A DNA stretch of 64,000 bases, from the NCBI RefSeq assembly GCF_038069765.1, contig NZ_JBBPFS010000003.1, forward strand, positions 1 through 64,000. Reading direction: 5' to 3'. The position numbers and the translations under genes are program-made. The notes beneath the pieces were generated by a model. It was not told the origin of the DNA. It saw only the letters and a list, made by a program, of their open reading frames with translations, and did no database searches. The first letter of the stretch is position 1. Every line of letters begins with the position of its first letter. Source of the stretch: Arthrobacter_B sp038069765. Lineage in GTDB: Bacteria; Actinomycetota; Actinomycetes; Actinomycetales; Micrococcaceae. Positions 32,024 to 40,530 of the stretch are shown one piece after another.

Positions 32024-33178
32024 ATGCCTGAGCTCTCGCCGCACGTCCGGAATGCCGCTGCCAACCAGATCCGTGAGATCACCCAGGCTGCGTGGGCGCA
32101 GCCCAACTCGATTGTGCTCAGCATCGGCGAGCCGGGCTTTCCCACCCCGCCTCACATCCTGGAAGCCGCGCAGGCCACGCTGGGCCGGGATGAAACCGGC
32201 TACACCCCCAATGCCGGCATTGCCCCGCTGCGGGCCGCCTTCGCTGAGCGCACCGGCCGGCAGAACGGGCTTGAGGTATCCCCCGGCAGGGCTTTCGTCA
32301 CGGCCGGCGCGCAGCAGGGCCTGCATCTGGCCATGAGCATGCTTCTGGATGCCGGAGACGAGATCCTGATTCCCAATCCCGGCTATCCGACGTTCGCGAT
32401 GACGGCGCGGCTGCTCCACGCCGAGCCGGTGGAATATCCGCTGTACCCCGAGCACGATTTCCAGCCGCACATCGCCGACATTGAAGCGCTCATTACCGAC
32501 CGCACCCGGGTGCTGCTCCTGAATTCGCCCTCCAATCCCCTGGGTGCGGTCTTCAGCACCGACCTGGTCCGGGACCTCGTGGAGCTCGCGCGGCGCCGGG
32601 ACCTGTGGATCATTTCCGATGAATGCTACGAAGCGTTCACCTACGACGTCCCGCATGTGAGCCCGCTGGCATACGACGGCGACGGCGGGGAGCGCGTGAT
32701 CGTCTCCCTCACGCTGTCCAAGACGTACGGTTTGACCGGGCTGCGCATCGGCGCCCTGATCACCCCGGCAGGCCTGGAAACCCGGATGAGCACGGTCATG
32801 GAGTCGATCGTCTCGTGCGTGGCGTCGCCCTCGCAGTACGCGGCGCTGGCCGCGCTCACCGGTCCGCAGGACTACGTCAGCGCAGCGGCCGCCCATTACC
32901 GCACCAACCGGGATGCGGCGTCGGCCGTCCTGGATGCCAAAGGCATTCCGTACCTGAAGGCGCAGGGCGCCTTTTACCTCTGGGCGGACCTGTCCCATGC
33001 AGCGGAGGGCAATGTGCGTGACTGGTCCCGGAAATTCCTGGCGGAGGAAGGGGTTGCCGTAGCACCGGGGACGGCCTTCGGTTCCATCGGAGAAGGCTGG
33101 ATCCGGATTGCCCTGTGCGGCGGGAGCGCGGACCTGGTGGCCGGGCTGAGCCGCCTGCCGGCCCGGGCGTCGGCCTAA
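32024..33178 (+). CDS. Class I/II PLP-dependent aminotransferase
   Basis: 384 aa, fold type I. Motifs: LSIGEPGFPTPPHI near residue 30, NPGYPTF, the cofactor-binding NSPSNPLG and DECYEAFTYD, the Schiff-base Lys in SLSKTYGLTGLRIG-type TLSKTYGLTGLRIG (about residue 230), and the substrate-carboxylate Arg in WIRIALCG. It resembles aspartate/aromatic or succinyldiaminopimelate-type aminotransferases; the amino acid used cannot be told. It stands alone between divergent truB and convergent rbfA and ends at a strong bidirectional terminator. Confidence 0.9.
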   Translation: MPELSPHVRNAAANQIREITQAAWAQPNSIVLSIGEPGFPTPPHILEAAQATLGRDETGYTPNAGIAPLRAAFAERTGRQNGLEVSPGRAFVTAGAQQGLHLAMSMLLDAGDEILIPNPGYPTFAMTARLLHAEPVEYPLYPEHDFQPHIADIEALITDRTRVLLLNSPSNPLGAVFSTDLVRDLVELARRRDLWIISDECYEAFTYDVPHVSPLAYDGDGGERVIVSLTLSKTYGLTGLRIGALITPAGLETRMSTVMESIVSCVASPSQYAALAALTGPQDYVSAAAAHYRTNRDAASAVLDAKGIPYLKAQGAFYLWADLSHAAEGNVRDWSRKFLAEEGVAVAPGTAFGSIGEGWIRIALCGGSADLVAGLSRLPARASA

Positions 33179-33205
33179 CTCCTGCAGCACCGGCACCTTA
33201 CGACA

Positions 33206-33250
33206 AAAGGAGAGGGGGCGGTCCCCGTCCGGGACCGCCCCCTCTCCTTT
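33206..33250. terminator. Bidirectional intrinsic terminator, aminotransferase / rbfA
   Basis: Perfect 20-bp arms (AAAGGAGAGGGGGCGGTCCC and its complement) around a 5-nt loop; terminal A/T tracts on both sides allow termination of both converging transcripts. Confidence 0.93.
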
Positions 33251-33262
33251 GCCTGGCCGACG

Positions 33263-33730
33263 CTACTTGCTGTCGGGGCCGGCCGGTGTTTCCTCGTCGT
33301 CTTCGTCGAAGTCCTCGTCCTTGCGGTACGGGTCGGCGTCGCCGGCGTACGTGGCGCCTTCCTTGAGGGCTTCGAGCTCCGCGTCGCGCTTCTTGGCGGC
33401 GCGGATGAGTTCCTCCAGGTGGCTGGCGTTTACCGGAATTTCGTCGGGAACGAATTCCAGCGTGGGCGTCAGGCGCACGGTGATGTTCTTGCCAACCTCG
33501 GCGCGCAGGATTCCGCGCGCGGACTCCAGGGCGGCCTTGGTTTCTGCCTGCTGGACCTCGTCGCCAAAGACCGTGTAGTACAGGGTCGCGTGCTGCAGGT
33601 CATTGGTAACGCGGGCATCGGTGAGGGTCACAAACCCCAGCCGGGGATCCTTGATCCGCCGTTCCAGCGCCTGGGCAACTACAACCTTGATTCGGTCAGC
33701 GAGCTTCGCAGCGCGTGCTGGATCTGCCAT
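33263..33730 (-). CDS. rbfA: Ribosome-binding factor A
   Basis: 155 aa from MADPARAAKL, preceded by AAAGGAGAGGTA. The KH-like fold shows ADRIKVVVAQALERRIKDPRLGFVTLTDARVT and VRLTPTLEFVPDEI. The C-terminal ~35 residues are an acidic tail (DEDFDEDDEE) not needed for the fold. It assists 30S subunit maturation at the 5' end of 16S rRNA. infB lies upstream across a 293-bp gap holding a GC hairpin, so both read-through and a separate promoter are possible. Confidence 0.95.
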   Translation of the reverse strand: MADPARAAKLADRIKVVVAQALERRIKDPRLGFVTLTDARVTNDLQHATLYYTVFGDEVQQAETKAALESARGILRAEVGKNITVRLTPTLEFVPDEIPVNASHLEELIRAAKKRDAELEALKEGATYAGDADPYRKDEDFDEDDEETPAGPDSK

Positions 33731-34023
33731 TACCTCTCCTTTTTTAAGATTTCTCGGATCGTACAACGACGGCGGCGCGGGCCAGCAAATCGTGTACGTC
33801 ATGTGTCATGCGCGGACGGGCCGGACGTCGGGCCGCGCCGGGCCGCGGACGGTCACCGGGCCGCCTGCAACGCGCGGGCGCGGCAGGCGGGTTCGGTACC
33901 GCTCCCCGGCAGGGGACCGAAACCGGCCGTCCCGCCGAAGCGAAGGGGCCAACCACCTTCCGGCGTTGGCCCTCCCGCTGGGGACGGGGCCGCCGGAAAC
34001 CGGCGGCCCCGCCTCAGGTACTG
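33731..34023 (-). other. Intergenic region infB-rbfA with GC-rich hairpin
   Basis: About 290 bp without a supported gene. Next to the infB stop is a perfect 11-bp hairpin GGGGCCGCCGG-aaa-CCGGCGGCCCC (33986-34010) without a U-tract, probably a pause or partial terminator. The rest is GC-rich, and open frames through it have no start signal or family resemblance. Confidence 0.6.
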
Positions 34024-36969
34024 CTAGACGCGCGGCTTCTCCCGCATTTCGAAGGTCTCGATGATGTCGCCTTCGTTGACGTCGTTGAACGAGCCCAGGC
34101 CGATACCACATTCGAAGTCCGTGCGAACCTCGGTGGCGTCGTCCTTGAACCGCTTGAGCGACTCAACGGTGAGGTTGTCACCGATGACCTTGCCGTCACG
34201 GGTGACCCGTGCCTTGGTGTTGCGCCGGATAACACCGGAGCGGACGATCGAGCCGGCGATGTTTCCGAACTTGGAGGAACGGAAGACTTCGCGGACCTCG
34301 GCGGTGCCGAGCTGGACCTCTTCGTACTCGGGCTTGAGCATGCCCTTGAGGGCGAGCTCAATGTCATCGATTGCTGCGTAGATGACGGAGTAGAAGCGCA
34401 TGTCGACGCCTTCGCGCTCTGCCAGGTCGGCAACGCGCTCGGCCGGCTTGACGTTGAAGCCGATGATGACGGCGTTGTCCACCGTCGCCAGGTTGACGTC
34501 GTTCTGCGTGATGGCACCGACGCCGCGGTGGATGACGCGCAGCTGCACGCCTTCGCCGACGTCGATCTTGAGCAGCGAGTCTTCCAGGGCTTCCACGGCA
34601 CCGGAAACGTCACCCTTGAGGATGAGGTTAAGGGTGTCAACCTTGCCGTCAGCAACGGCCTGGTCGAAGTCCTCGAGGCTGATGCGCTTGCGGCGCTTGG
34701 CCAGTGCGGCGTTGCGGTCCGCAGCTTCACGCTTCTCAGCGATCTGGCGGGCGGTGCGCTCGTCGTCGGTCACGAAGAACGTGTCACCGGCGCGGGGAAC
34801 GTTGGACAGACCCAGCACCTGGACCGGACGGGAAGGTCCGGCCTCGGAGACGGTCTCGCCGTTCTCGTTGAACATTGCACGGACGCGGCCGTGAGCCGTT
34901 CCGGCAACGATCGTGTCGCCGACCTTCAGCGTTCCGGACTGGACCAGAACGGTTGCTACTGCACCGCGGCCCTTGTCCAGGTTCGCCTCAATCGCGATAC
35001 CGCGGGCGTCCTTGTTCGGGTTGGCGCGCATGTCCAGGGCAGCGTCTGCGGTGAGCAGCACGGCCTCAAGCAGGGCGTCAATGTTGAGGTTCTGGCGGGC
35101 AGAGACCTCCACGAACATGGTGTCGCCACCGTATTCCTCGGGAACCAAACCGTATTCGGTCAGCTGACCGCGGACCTTCTCCGGGTTGGCGCCTTCCTTG
35201 TCGATCTTGTTCACTGCAACCACGATCGGCACATCTGCTGCCTGGGCGTGGTTCAGTGCTTCAATCGTCTGCGGCATGACGCCGTCGTCGGCTGCGACAA
35301 CCAGGACGGCGATGTCGGTCACCTTGGCACCACGTGCACGCATGGCGGTGAACGCCTCGTGGCCCGGGGTGTCAATGAAGGTGATCGGACGCGTGGTGCC
35401 CTCGTGGTCGAACTGGATCTGGTAAGCACCGATGTGCTGGGTGATACCGCCGGCTTCACCTTCAACAACCTTGGTGTTGCGGATGGCATCCAGCAGGCGG
35501 GTCTTACCGTGGTCAACGTGACCCATGATGGTGACTACCGGAGGACGTGCCTCCAGCTGGTCGTCGCCTTCGGCTTCAAGCTCGGCGTCGAAGTCGATGT
35601 CGAACGTGCTCAGCAGTTCGCGCTCTTCGTCTTCCGGCGAGACAACCTGGATCTTGTAGCCCAGTTCCGAACCCAGGACGCCGAACGTCTCTTCGTCCAA
35701 GGACTGCGTGGCCGTTGCCATTTCACCGAGGTGGAACAGAACGGTCACGAGTGCTGCCGGGTTGGCCTCAATCTTGTCGGCGAAGTCCGTGATGGACGCG
35801 CCGCGGCGCAGACGGACAACAGTGTTGCCGTCGCCGCGGGGCACCGAAACGCCGCCCAGCGACGGAGCTGACATCTGCTCCAGTTCCTGCCGCTTTGCAC
35901 GCTTCGACTTGCGCTGCTTGCCGCGTCCTGCGCCGCCCTTACCGAAAGCACCGGCAGTGCCGCCGCGTCCGCGGCCGCCCTTGCCGAAGCCGCCGCCAAC
36001 GGGTGCGCCGCCGCCTGCACCGGGAGCTCCGCCCGGTGCGCCGCCCGGACCCCTGCGGGGTCCGCCGCCGGCACCGCCGCGTGCCGGGGCTGCCGGACGC
36101 TCGGTGCGGTTGGGCATCATGCCCGGAGTCGGGCGGGGACCGCCGGGACCGGCGGGACGTGCCGACGCCGGACGCGGGGCGCCCGGACGAGGTGCACCCG
36201 GACGCGGAGCGCCCGGTCGGGGTCCGCCGGAGCCGGCTGCCGGACGGGGTCCGCCGGCGCCTGCTGCTGCGGGACGCTCGGTGTTTTCGTCACGGCGGCC
36301 CGGACGGGGCATGCCCTGGGACGGAGCGAACGGGTTGTTGCCCGGACGCGGTGCACCTGCTCCGCGTTCGCCTTCGCCGCGGCCGCGGGGGCGCGGCATG
36401 CCCTGTGAAGGGGCAAAGGGGTTGTTGCCCGGGCGCGGGCTTCCGGCGCCGGGACGCGGAGCGCCCGGACGGGGCGCGTTGCCGCGGCTGCCGCTTTCAG
36501 CGGGAGCAGCGGGCTTTTCGGCCTCGGGAGCCTTGGGTGCCGGACGTGCGCCGGGCTTGACGCCTGACGGAGCGGCGGCCGGCTTTTCAGCCGCCGGTGC
36601 TGCCGGCTTCTCTGCAGCGGGTGCCGGGGCAGCCGGAGCTGCCGGCTTCTCTGCGGCGGGCGCCGGAGCGGCCGGTGCTGCCGGAGCAGCTGCAGCGGGT
36701 GCTGCCGGGGCCGGTGCAGCGGGAGCAGCCGAAGCTGCAGCCGGGCGGGGGCCCGGCGTGCCTGCCTTTGCGGCGGGCTTGGCGTCGGACTTGGCGTCGG
36801 ACTTGGAATCGGACGCCGGGAAGGCGCCGCGAAGTTTCTTGACTACGGGTGCCTCAATGGTTGAGGAAGCGGAACGGACGAATTCGCCCAGTTCCTGCAG
36901 TTTTGCAACTGCATCCTTCGAAGTGATGCCGAGCTCTTTGGCGAGCTCGTGTACGCGGACCTTGGCCAC
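34024..36969 (-). CDS. infB: Translation initiation factor IF-2
   Basis: 981 aa. The N-terminal IF2_N helix domain (KVRVHELAKELGITSKDAV) is followed by a very long Ala/Pro/Gly/Arg linker (about 60-370) with short internal repeats, and a second IF2_N domain (about 385-445). The GTPase has G1 GHVDHGKT near residue 485, G3 DTPGHEAFTAMRARG and G4 NKIDKEGANPEKV. Domains II-IV end at FEMREKPRV. It places initiator tRNA on the ribosome. The linker is longer than in enteric IF-2 but normal for actinobacteria. ylxR and nusA lie upstream. Confidence 0.98.
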   Translation of the reverse strand: MAKVRVHELAKELGITSKDAVAKLQELGEFVRSASSTIEAPVVKKLRGAFPASDSKSDAKSDAKPAAKAGTPGPRPAAASAAPAAPAPAAPAAAAPAAPAAPAPAAEKPAAPAAPAPAAEKPAAPAAEKPAAAPSGVKPGARPAPKAPEAEKPAAPAESGSRGNAPRPGAPRPGAGSPRPGNNPFAPSQGMPRPRGRGEGERGAGAPRPGNNPFAPSQGMPRPGRRDENTERPAAAGAGGPRPAAGSGGPRPGAPRPGAPRPGAPRPASARPAGPGGPRPTPGMMPNRTERPAAPARGGAGGGPRRGPGGAPGGAPGAGGGAPVGGGFGKGGRGRGGTAGAFGKGGAGRGKQRKSKRAKRQELEQMSAPSLGGVSVPRGDGNTVVRLRRGASITDFADKIEANPAALVTVLFHLGEMATATQSLDEETFGVLGSELGYKIQVVSPEDEERELLSTFDIDFDAELEAEGDDQLEARPPVVTIMGHVDHGKTRLLDAIRNTKVVEGEAGGITQHIGAYQIQFDHEGTTRPITFIDTPGHEAFTAMRARGAKVTDIAVLVVAADDGVMPQTIEALNHAQAADVPIVVAVNKIDKEGANPEKVRGQLTEYGLVPEEYGGDTMFVEVSARQNLNIDALLEAVLLTADAALDMRANPNKDARGIAIEANLDKGRGAVATVLVQSGTLKVGDTIVAGTAHGRVRAMFNENGETVSEAGPSRPVQVLGLSNVPRAGDTFFVTDDERTARQIAEKREAADRNAALAKRRKRISLEDFDQAVADGKVDTLNLILKGDVSGAVEALEDSLLKIDVGEGVQLRVIHRGVGAITQNDVNLATVDNAVIIGFNVKPAERVADLAEREGVDMRFYSVIYAAIDDIELALKGMLKPEYEEVQLGTAEVREVFRSSKFGNIAGSIVRSGVIRRNTKARVTRDGKVIGDNLTVESLKRFKDDATEVRTDFECGIGLGSFNDVNEGDIIETFEMREKPRV

Positions 36970-37101
36970 ATTTCTCCTGTCTCGGTCCGCACCGAGCCAG
37001 GTACGAACCGTCTATTTCCTGCGGGCTTCCACTGCAGTCACAGCAGAGCCCTTCACAGAGCACAAAGAAGTACTCATCGCTGGGTACTCATCGGGTTTCC
37101 A

Positions 37102-37512
37102 TCAGATTTCTGACCCGCTTTCAGGTTGGACGGTTTCGAGTCTGCTCCCGGTCGGAGCATCCTCAAGAGCCTTGAACCAAGCCTCCGCGTCTGTGGTGTC
37201 CGCCTGGCCCCGAAAGGCCCGGTGGAAAGCACGTCGCCGAAGCGCTGCTGCAAAGCATGCTGCCCCGCGGTGCACCCAGGCACCGCGGCCAGACATGCGG
37301 CGGTGTTCGTCGACCTGAACGGCAATCCTGCCGTCCACGTCCACACCTACCAGCCGCATCAGAACAGCCTGGTCATCCGTTTTCCTGCACCCGATGCACG
37401 TCCTCTGCGGAACGTGCGCTGCAGCGCCTGAGGCTGCAGGGGACAAAAAGAAAGCGGACGGCGACCCGGCCTCATTCATTCTAACGCGTTTCTCCCGCTG
37501 TGCCGCATCCAC
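37102..37512 (-). CDS. ylxR: YlxR family RNA-binding protein (DUF448)
   Basis: 136 aa. The hallmark VPQRTCIGCRKTD sits near residue 36, followed by RLVGVDVDGR and the SGRGAWVHRGAACFAAALRRRAFHRAFRG helix, the complete YlxR/DUF448 domain. Residues before it are poorly conserved, so the true start may be the ATG 11 codons later. YlxR sits between nusA and infB in most Gram-positive bacteria; family members bind RNA and in Bacillus and Clostridioides have been linked to RNase P and to transcription control. Confidence 0.92.
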   Translation of the reverse strand: MDAAQREKRVRMNEAGSPSAFFLSPAASGAAAHVPQRTCIGCRKTDDQAVLMRLVGVDVDGRIAVQVDEHRRMSGRGAWVHRGAACFAAALRRRAFHRAFRGQADTTDAEAWFKALEDAPTGSRLETVQPESGSEI

Positions 37513-37527
37513 CCGAAGACCTGCCGG

Positions 37528-38499
37528 TTAGGCCGTCTTGGCGTCGGAAACAATATCGATCCGCCATCCGGTCAGCTTGGCTGCCAGGCGGGCGTTCTGT
37601 CCCTCTTTGCCGATGGCCAGCGATAGCTGGTAGTCGGGAACGACAACCCGTGCGGAACGGGTGTCTTCGTCGGTGATGGTCACGGAGTTGACGCGCGACG
37701 GCGACAGCGAGTTGGCGATGAACGTTGCCGGATCCTCGCTGAAGTCCACAATGTCGATCTTCTCGTCGTGAAGTTCGGTCATGACGGCACGGACACGGGA
37801 GCCCATCTCGCCGATGCAGGCGCCCTTGGCGTTGATGCCGGAGACGTTGCCCTTTACGGCGATCTTCGTCCGGTGCCCGGCCTCGCGGGCCAGCGCCACG
37901 ATTTCGACGCTGCCGTCGGCAATCTCGGGAACTTCCAGCTCAAAGAGCTTCCGGACCAGACCCGGGTGGGACCGGGACAGCGTGATGGACGGGCCCTTGA
38001 AGCCGCGGCGCACATCGACAACAAAGGCGCGCAGCCGGGATCCGTGGGTGTACTTCTCGCCGGGGACCTGCTCGGTGGGAGGCAGCAGCGCCTCCACGGC
38101 GCCCAGGTTGACCTGGATCATGTGCGGGTTGTTGCCCTGCTGGATCTGTCCGGAGACAATCTCGCCTTCGCGGCCCTTGAATTCACCCACGATGGCGTCG
38201 TCCTCGACGTCGCGCAGCCGCTGCAGGATGATCTGGCGGGCCGTGCTTGCGGCGATCCGTCCGAAGCCGGTGGGAGTGTCGTCGAACTCGCCCACGGCCT
38301 CGCCGTCGTCGTCCACCTCGGTGGCCCAGATGGTCACGTGGCCGTTCTTGCGGTCCACCTCTGCGCGGGCTTTGTCCTGTGCTCCGGCGGTCTTGTGGTA
38401 AGCCACCAAAAGCGCCTGCTCGATGGTCGGAACCAGCAGATCCAGGGGGATCTCCCGTTCGCGTTCCAGCAGCCTCAGCGCACTCATATCAATATCCAT
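37528..38499 (-). CDS. nusA: Transcription termination/antitermination factor NusA
   Basis: 323 aa, the short actinobacterial form without the C-terminal acidic repeats. Order: N-terminal RNA-polymerase-binding domain (1-110), S1 (GREGEIVSGQIQQGNN, about 120-190), KH1 (FELEVPEIADGSVEIVALAREAGHRTKIAV) and KH2 (VVPDYQLSLAIGKEGQNARLAAKLTGWRIDI). It modulates pausing, termination and antitermination on rRNA operons. It starts directly at the rimP stop, the conserved rimP-nusA-ylxR-infB operon. Confidence 0.97.
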   Translation of the reverse strand: MDIDMSALRLLEREREIPLDLLVPTIEQALLVAYHKTAGAQDKARAEVDRKNGHVTIWATEVDDDGEAVGEFDDTPTGFGRIAASTARQIILQRLRDVEDDAIVGEFKGREGEIVSGQIQQGNNPHMIQVNLGAVEALLPPTEQVPGEKYTHGSRLRAFVVDVRRGFKGPSITLSRSHPGLVRKLFELEVPEIADGSVEIVALAREAGHRTKIAVKGNVSGINAKGACIGEMGSRVRAVMTELHDEKIDIVDFSEDPATFIANSLSPSRVNSVTITDEDTRSARVVVPDYQLSLAIGKEGQNARLAAKLTGWRIDIVSDAKTA

Positions 38500-39129
38500 C
38501 TAGGCCTCCTCAGCTGTGGTTTCTTCATCACTGTCGGCTATGCCGTCCAGCGGTACGTCTTCAATATGCGCGAATTCAACTTCGACGCGTCCCTTGCGGA
38601 TGTTGCCGAAGGGCAGGGTCATCTGCTCACCCTGCTTCGGCTTCATGCCTTTTTTCACCGGCAGTTCCGGTATGAGCGTGATGCCGTCCGCCTCAACGGA
38701 CACCAGGCGGCCTTTGACGTCGTCGCCGGTCACGACATTCACGTTGACCATGCGCCCAACGTTGCGGCGCCAGTGGCGCGGCTCCGTCAGCGGGCGTGAA
38801 ACACCCGGCGAGGAAACCTCCAGGCTGTAGGGACGCCCGTCGTCGTGCGGGTCGGAATCCATAGCTTCGGAAAGCGCGTGTGCGACGTCGGAGATCCGGT
38901 CGAGGCTGACGCCTCCGGCTTCGCCTTCGGGAAGGTCCACGATGACGTGCACGGTGCGGCTGGCACCGGCCATCTTAATCTCAATGTCCTCGAGGAAAAG
39001 CTGCTGCTGTTCAACCGTGGGAGCAAGGAAAGTCTTGAGCCGCTGGGTTTCAGCGGCGATTTCTGCGTGCATGGCCTTCTTGCGGTAATCCGATGACGTG
39101 TCTTTTTTGGGGCTGGGCCGAACCGCCAT
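38500..39129 (-). CDS. rimP: Ribosome maturation factor RimP
   Basis: 209 aa. N-terminal domain with the MAGASRTVHVIVDLPEGEAGGVSLD and DPHDDGRPYSLEVSSPGVSRPLTEPRHWRRNVGR motifs, then the SH3-like C-terminal domain and an acidic tail (EETTAEEA). It promotes 30S assembly. GGGAGG 5 nt before the ATG. First gene of the nusA operon. Residues 1-30 are a basic extension before the family fold. Confidence 0.95.
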   Translation of the reverse strand: MAVRPSPKKDTSSDYRKKAMHAEIAAETQRLKTFLAPTVEQQQLFLEDIEIKMAGASRTVHVIVDLPEGEAGGVSLDRISDVAHALSEAMDSDPHDDGRPYSLEVSSPGVSRPLTEPRHWRRNVGRMVNVNVVTGDDVKGRLVSVEADGITLIPELPVKKGMKPKQGEQMTLPFGNIRKGRVEVEFAHIEDVPLDGIADSDEETTAEEA

Positions 39130-39216
39130 AGGTGCCTCCCACTAGATGATGTTGTACCTACTAGCGTACCGACTTTCCTGAGTCCCATCGGCATCGCAGC
39201 AGACGAGGGCCCGTTC

Positions 39217-40389
39217 ATGGCATCATCGGATGTAGTGAAAAAGCCCCCGTCCCGCAGAACGCCCGCGGCCGGCCGCGCCGGACGGGCGATGGCGGTCCTG
39301 GGCGGCGTGAGGCGTACCACTCTGTTGTTCCTCCTGGCCGCCGTGGTATTGAGCCTGGGGATGGTCGCCGGAAACGGGTCCGGTGAGGACCGGAGCGCCA
39401 GTTTCTCGGAAATTGCGCAGACCGATGCGCGGGCCGCTGCCCTCGCACTTACCCGGCAGGCCGGTGAGCTGGCTGACGCTGAGAGCTCGGAAACGCTGGC
39501 TGCCGAGCTGTCCCGCCAGGCCGCCGTCCTGGACGAGCAGTCCGTCCTCCTCACCCGCGCCGGCAGTTTCCGCAGCGGCGTTCCGCCCTTTCCCGCTGCC
39601 CCCTCCGGAGCGGTTCCCGCGTCCGACGCCGACACCGATTCCCGAGCCGCCGCCTATGTCCGCTCCCTGACCGATTCCGCCCGCGCCAGCCTGGACGCCG
39701 CCCTCCGTGCAGATGCCGGGACGGCCCGTCTGCTTGCCGCCACGGGAGCAGCCCAGCAGGTGCTCGCTGTGCGCGCCGCCGAGGCTGCCGGCCTGGACGC
39801 TCCCGAACCGTGGACGCCTCTCCCGCAGGCCGACGGCGGAAGCCGCTGCGAGTCGGGCGCGACGGCGTCCCCGGGCTCGCCGTCCGCTGCGGCTGAGGGG
39901 ACGGCTGGCGGGACGGCTGACGGGACGGCTGACGGCGATTCCGTTCCGGATGCCGCCGCGGCTCTGCAGGGAGCGGTCGATGCGGAATTCGGGGCGGCAT
40001 ACGCCTACGAAGTGGGGATGGCCCGCACCGCCGGCGCCGGTGAGCGGGCACTGCTGGAGGAGCGCAGGGAAGATCATCTGGCGGCCGGAGCCGAGGGAGT
40101 GCACCTGCTGCCCGAGGTCTGCCTGCCCGCACTGACGCGTGCCCCGGCCTACTCGCTGCCGCCGTCGTTCGCAGCGGATCCGGGCGATGCCCTCGACTCC
40201 CTTGAAGCCTCCCTGCCGGGCGTCTACGCGGATCTGGCAGCCCTTGGCGCCGGGCCGGTCCGCGCCTGGGCCGTGGAGCGGCTGGCCGAGCTGAGCGCCG
40301 GACTCTATGCAGAGGAAGGATCCGTTCCGGCCGCGCCCGGGCTGGATCTCGAACCGGCGGGGCTGCCGCGGACCCCCGGCACCGCCTAG
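39217..40389 (+). CDS. Secreted or anchored DUF4439 (ferritin-like) protein
   Basis: 390 aa. A hydrophobic segment (about residues 33-52) after an Arg/Lys-rich N-terminus should act as signal anchor. The middle is Ala-rich with an internal four-residue repeat AGGTADGTADG near 225-235. The C-terminal ~140 residues (ALQGAVDAEFGAAYAYEVGMARTAGAGERALLEERREDH) match the DUF4439 ferritin-like helical bundle with conserved Glu and His residues. Function unknown. It is divergent from rimP, the same neighbourhood in which this family is found in related actinobacteria as I recall. Confidence 0.8.
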   Translation: MASSDVVKKPPSRRTPAAGRAGRAMAVLGGVRRTTLLFLLAAVVLSLGMVAGNGSGEDRSASFSEIAQTDARAAALALTRQAGELADAESSETLAAELSRQAAVLDEQSVLLTRAGSFRSGVPPFPAAPSGAVPASDADTDSRAAAYVRSLTDSARASLDAALRADAGTARLLAATGAAQQVLAVRAAEAAGLDAPEPWTPLPQADGGSRCESGATASPGSPSAAAEGTAGGTADGTADGDSVPDAAAALQGAVDAEFGAAYAYEVGMARTAGAGERALLEERREDHLAAGAEGVHLLPEVCLPALTRAPAYSLPPSFAADPGDALDSLEASLPGVYADLAALGAGPVRAWAVERLAELSAGLYAEEGSVPAAPGLDLEPAGLPRTPGTA

Positions 40390-40392
40390 CCT
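40387..40392 (+). promoter_or_regulatory. -10 box upstream of kinase-like gene leader ORF
   Basis: TAGCCT overlaps the stop codon of the DUF4439 gene, is followed by GTACCC and then ATG at 40399. Same hexamer and spacing as the moaA promoter. Confidence 0.45.
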
Positions 40393-40398
40393 GTACCC

Positions 40399-40530
40399 AT
40401 GCCATTGTGCCGATACCCTGCCGGGCCTGCCCGGACCGCCCTGCCCGCTGAGTGCCGAGCCGTTCTCTGCCGAACCGAGCCCTTCGGCATCCCCGCGGGC
40501 CGCCGGACCCGGTCCGCGGTGCCCGCATGA
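40399..40530 (+). CDS. Possible 43-aa leader peptide before the kinase-like gene
   Basis: An open frame of 43 codons starts 6 nt after the TAGCCT box and its TGA overlaps the ATG of the kinase-like gene (ATGA). The peptide begins MPLCRYPAGPARTALP and is rich in Pro, Arg and Cys with no domain. It may be a leaderless leader peptide that couples translation to the kinase-like gene, or an accidental frame in GC-rich DNA. Confidence 0.35.
   Translation: MPLCRYPAGPARTALPAECRAVLCRTEPFGIPAGRRTRSAVPA

Noticed and set aside
31838..33196. 452-codon minus-strand frame with repeated TAGPE-type residues at its end
   Set aside because: Antisense to a complete aminotransferase; the repeats are the 15-bp DNA tandem repeat read in frame.
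36117..36850. Repetitive Pro/Gly/Arg-coding DNA in infB, at first sight a possible repeat array or insertion
   Set aside because: In frame within the normal long IF-2 linker of actinobacteria; no flanking duplication or mobile gene.
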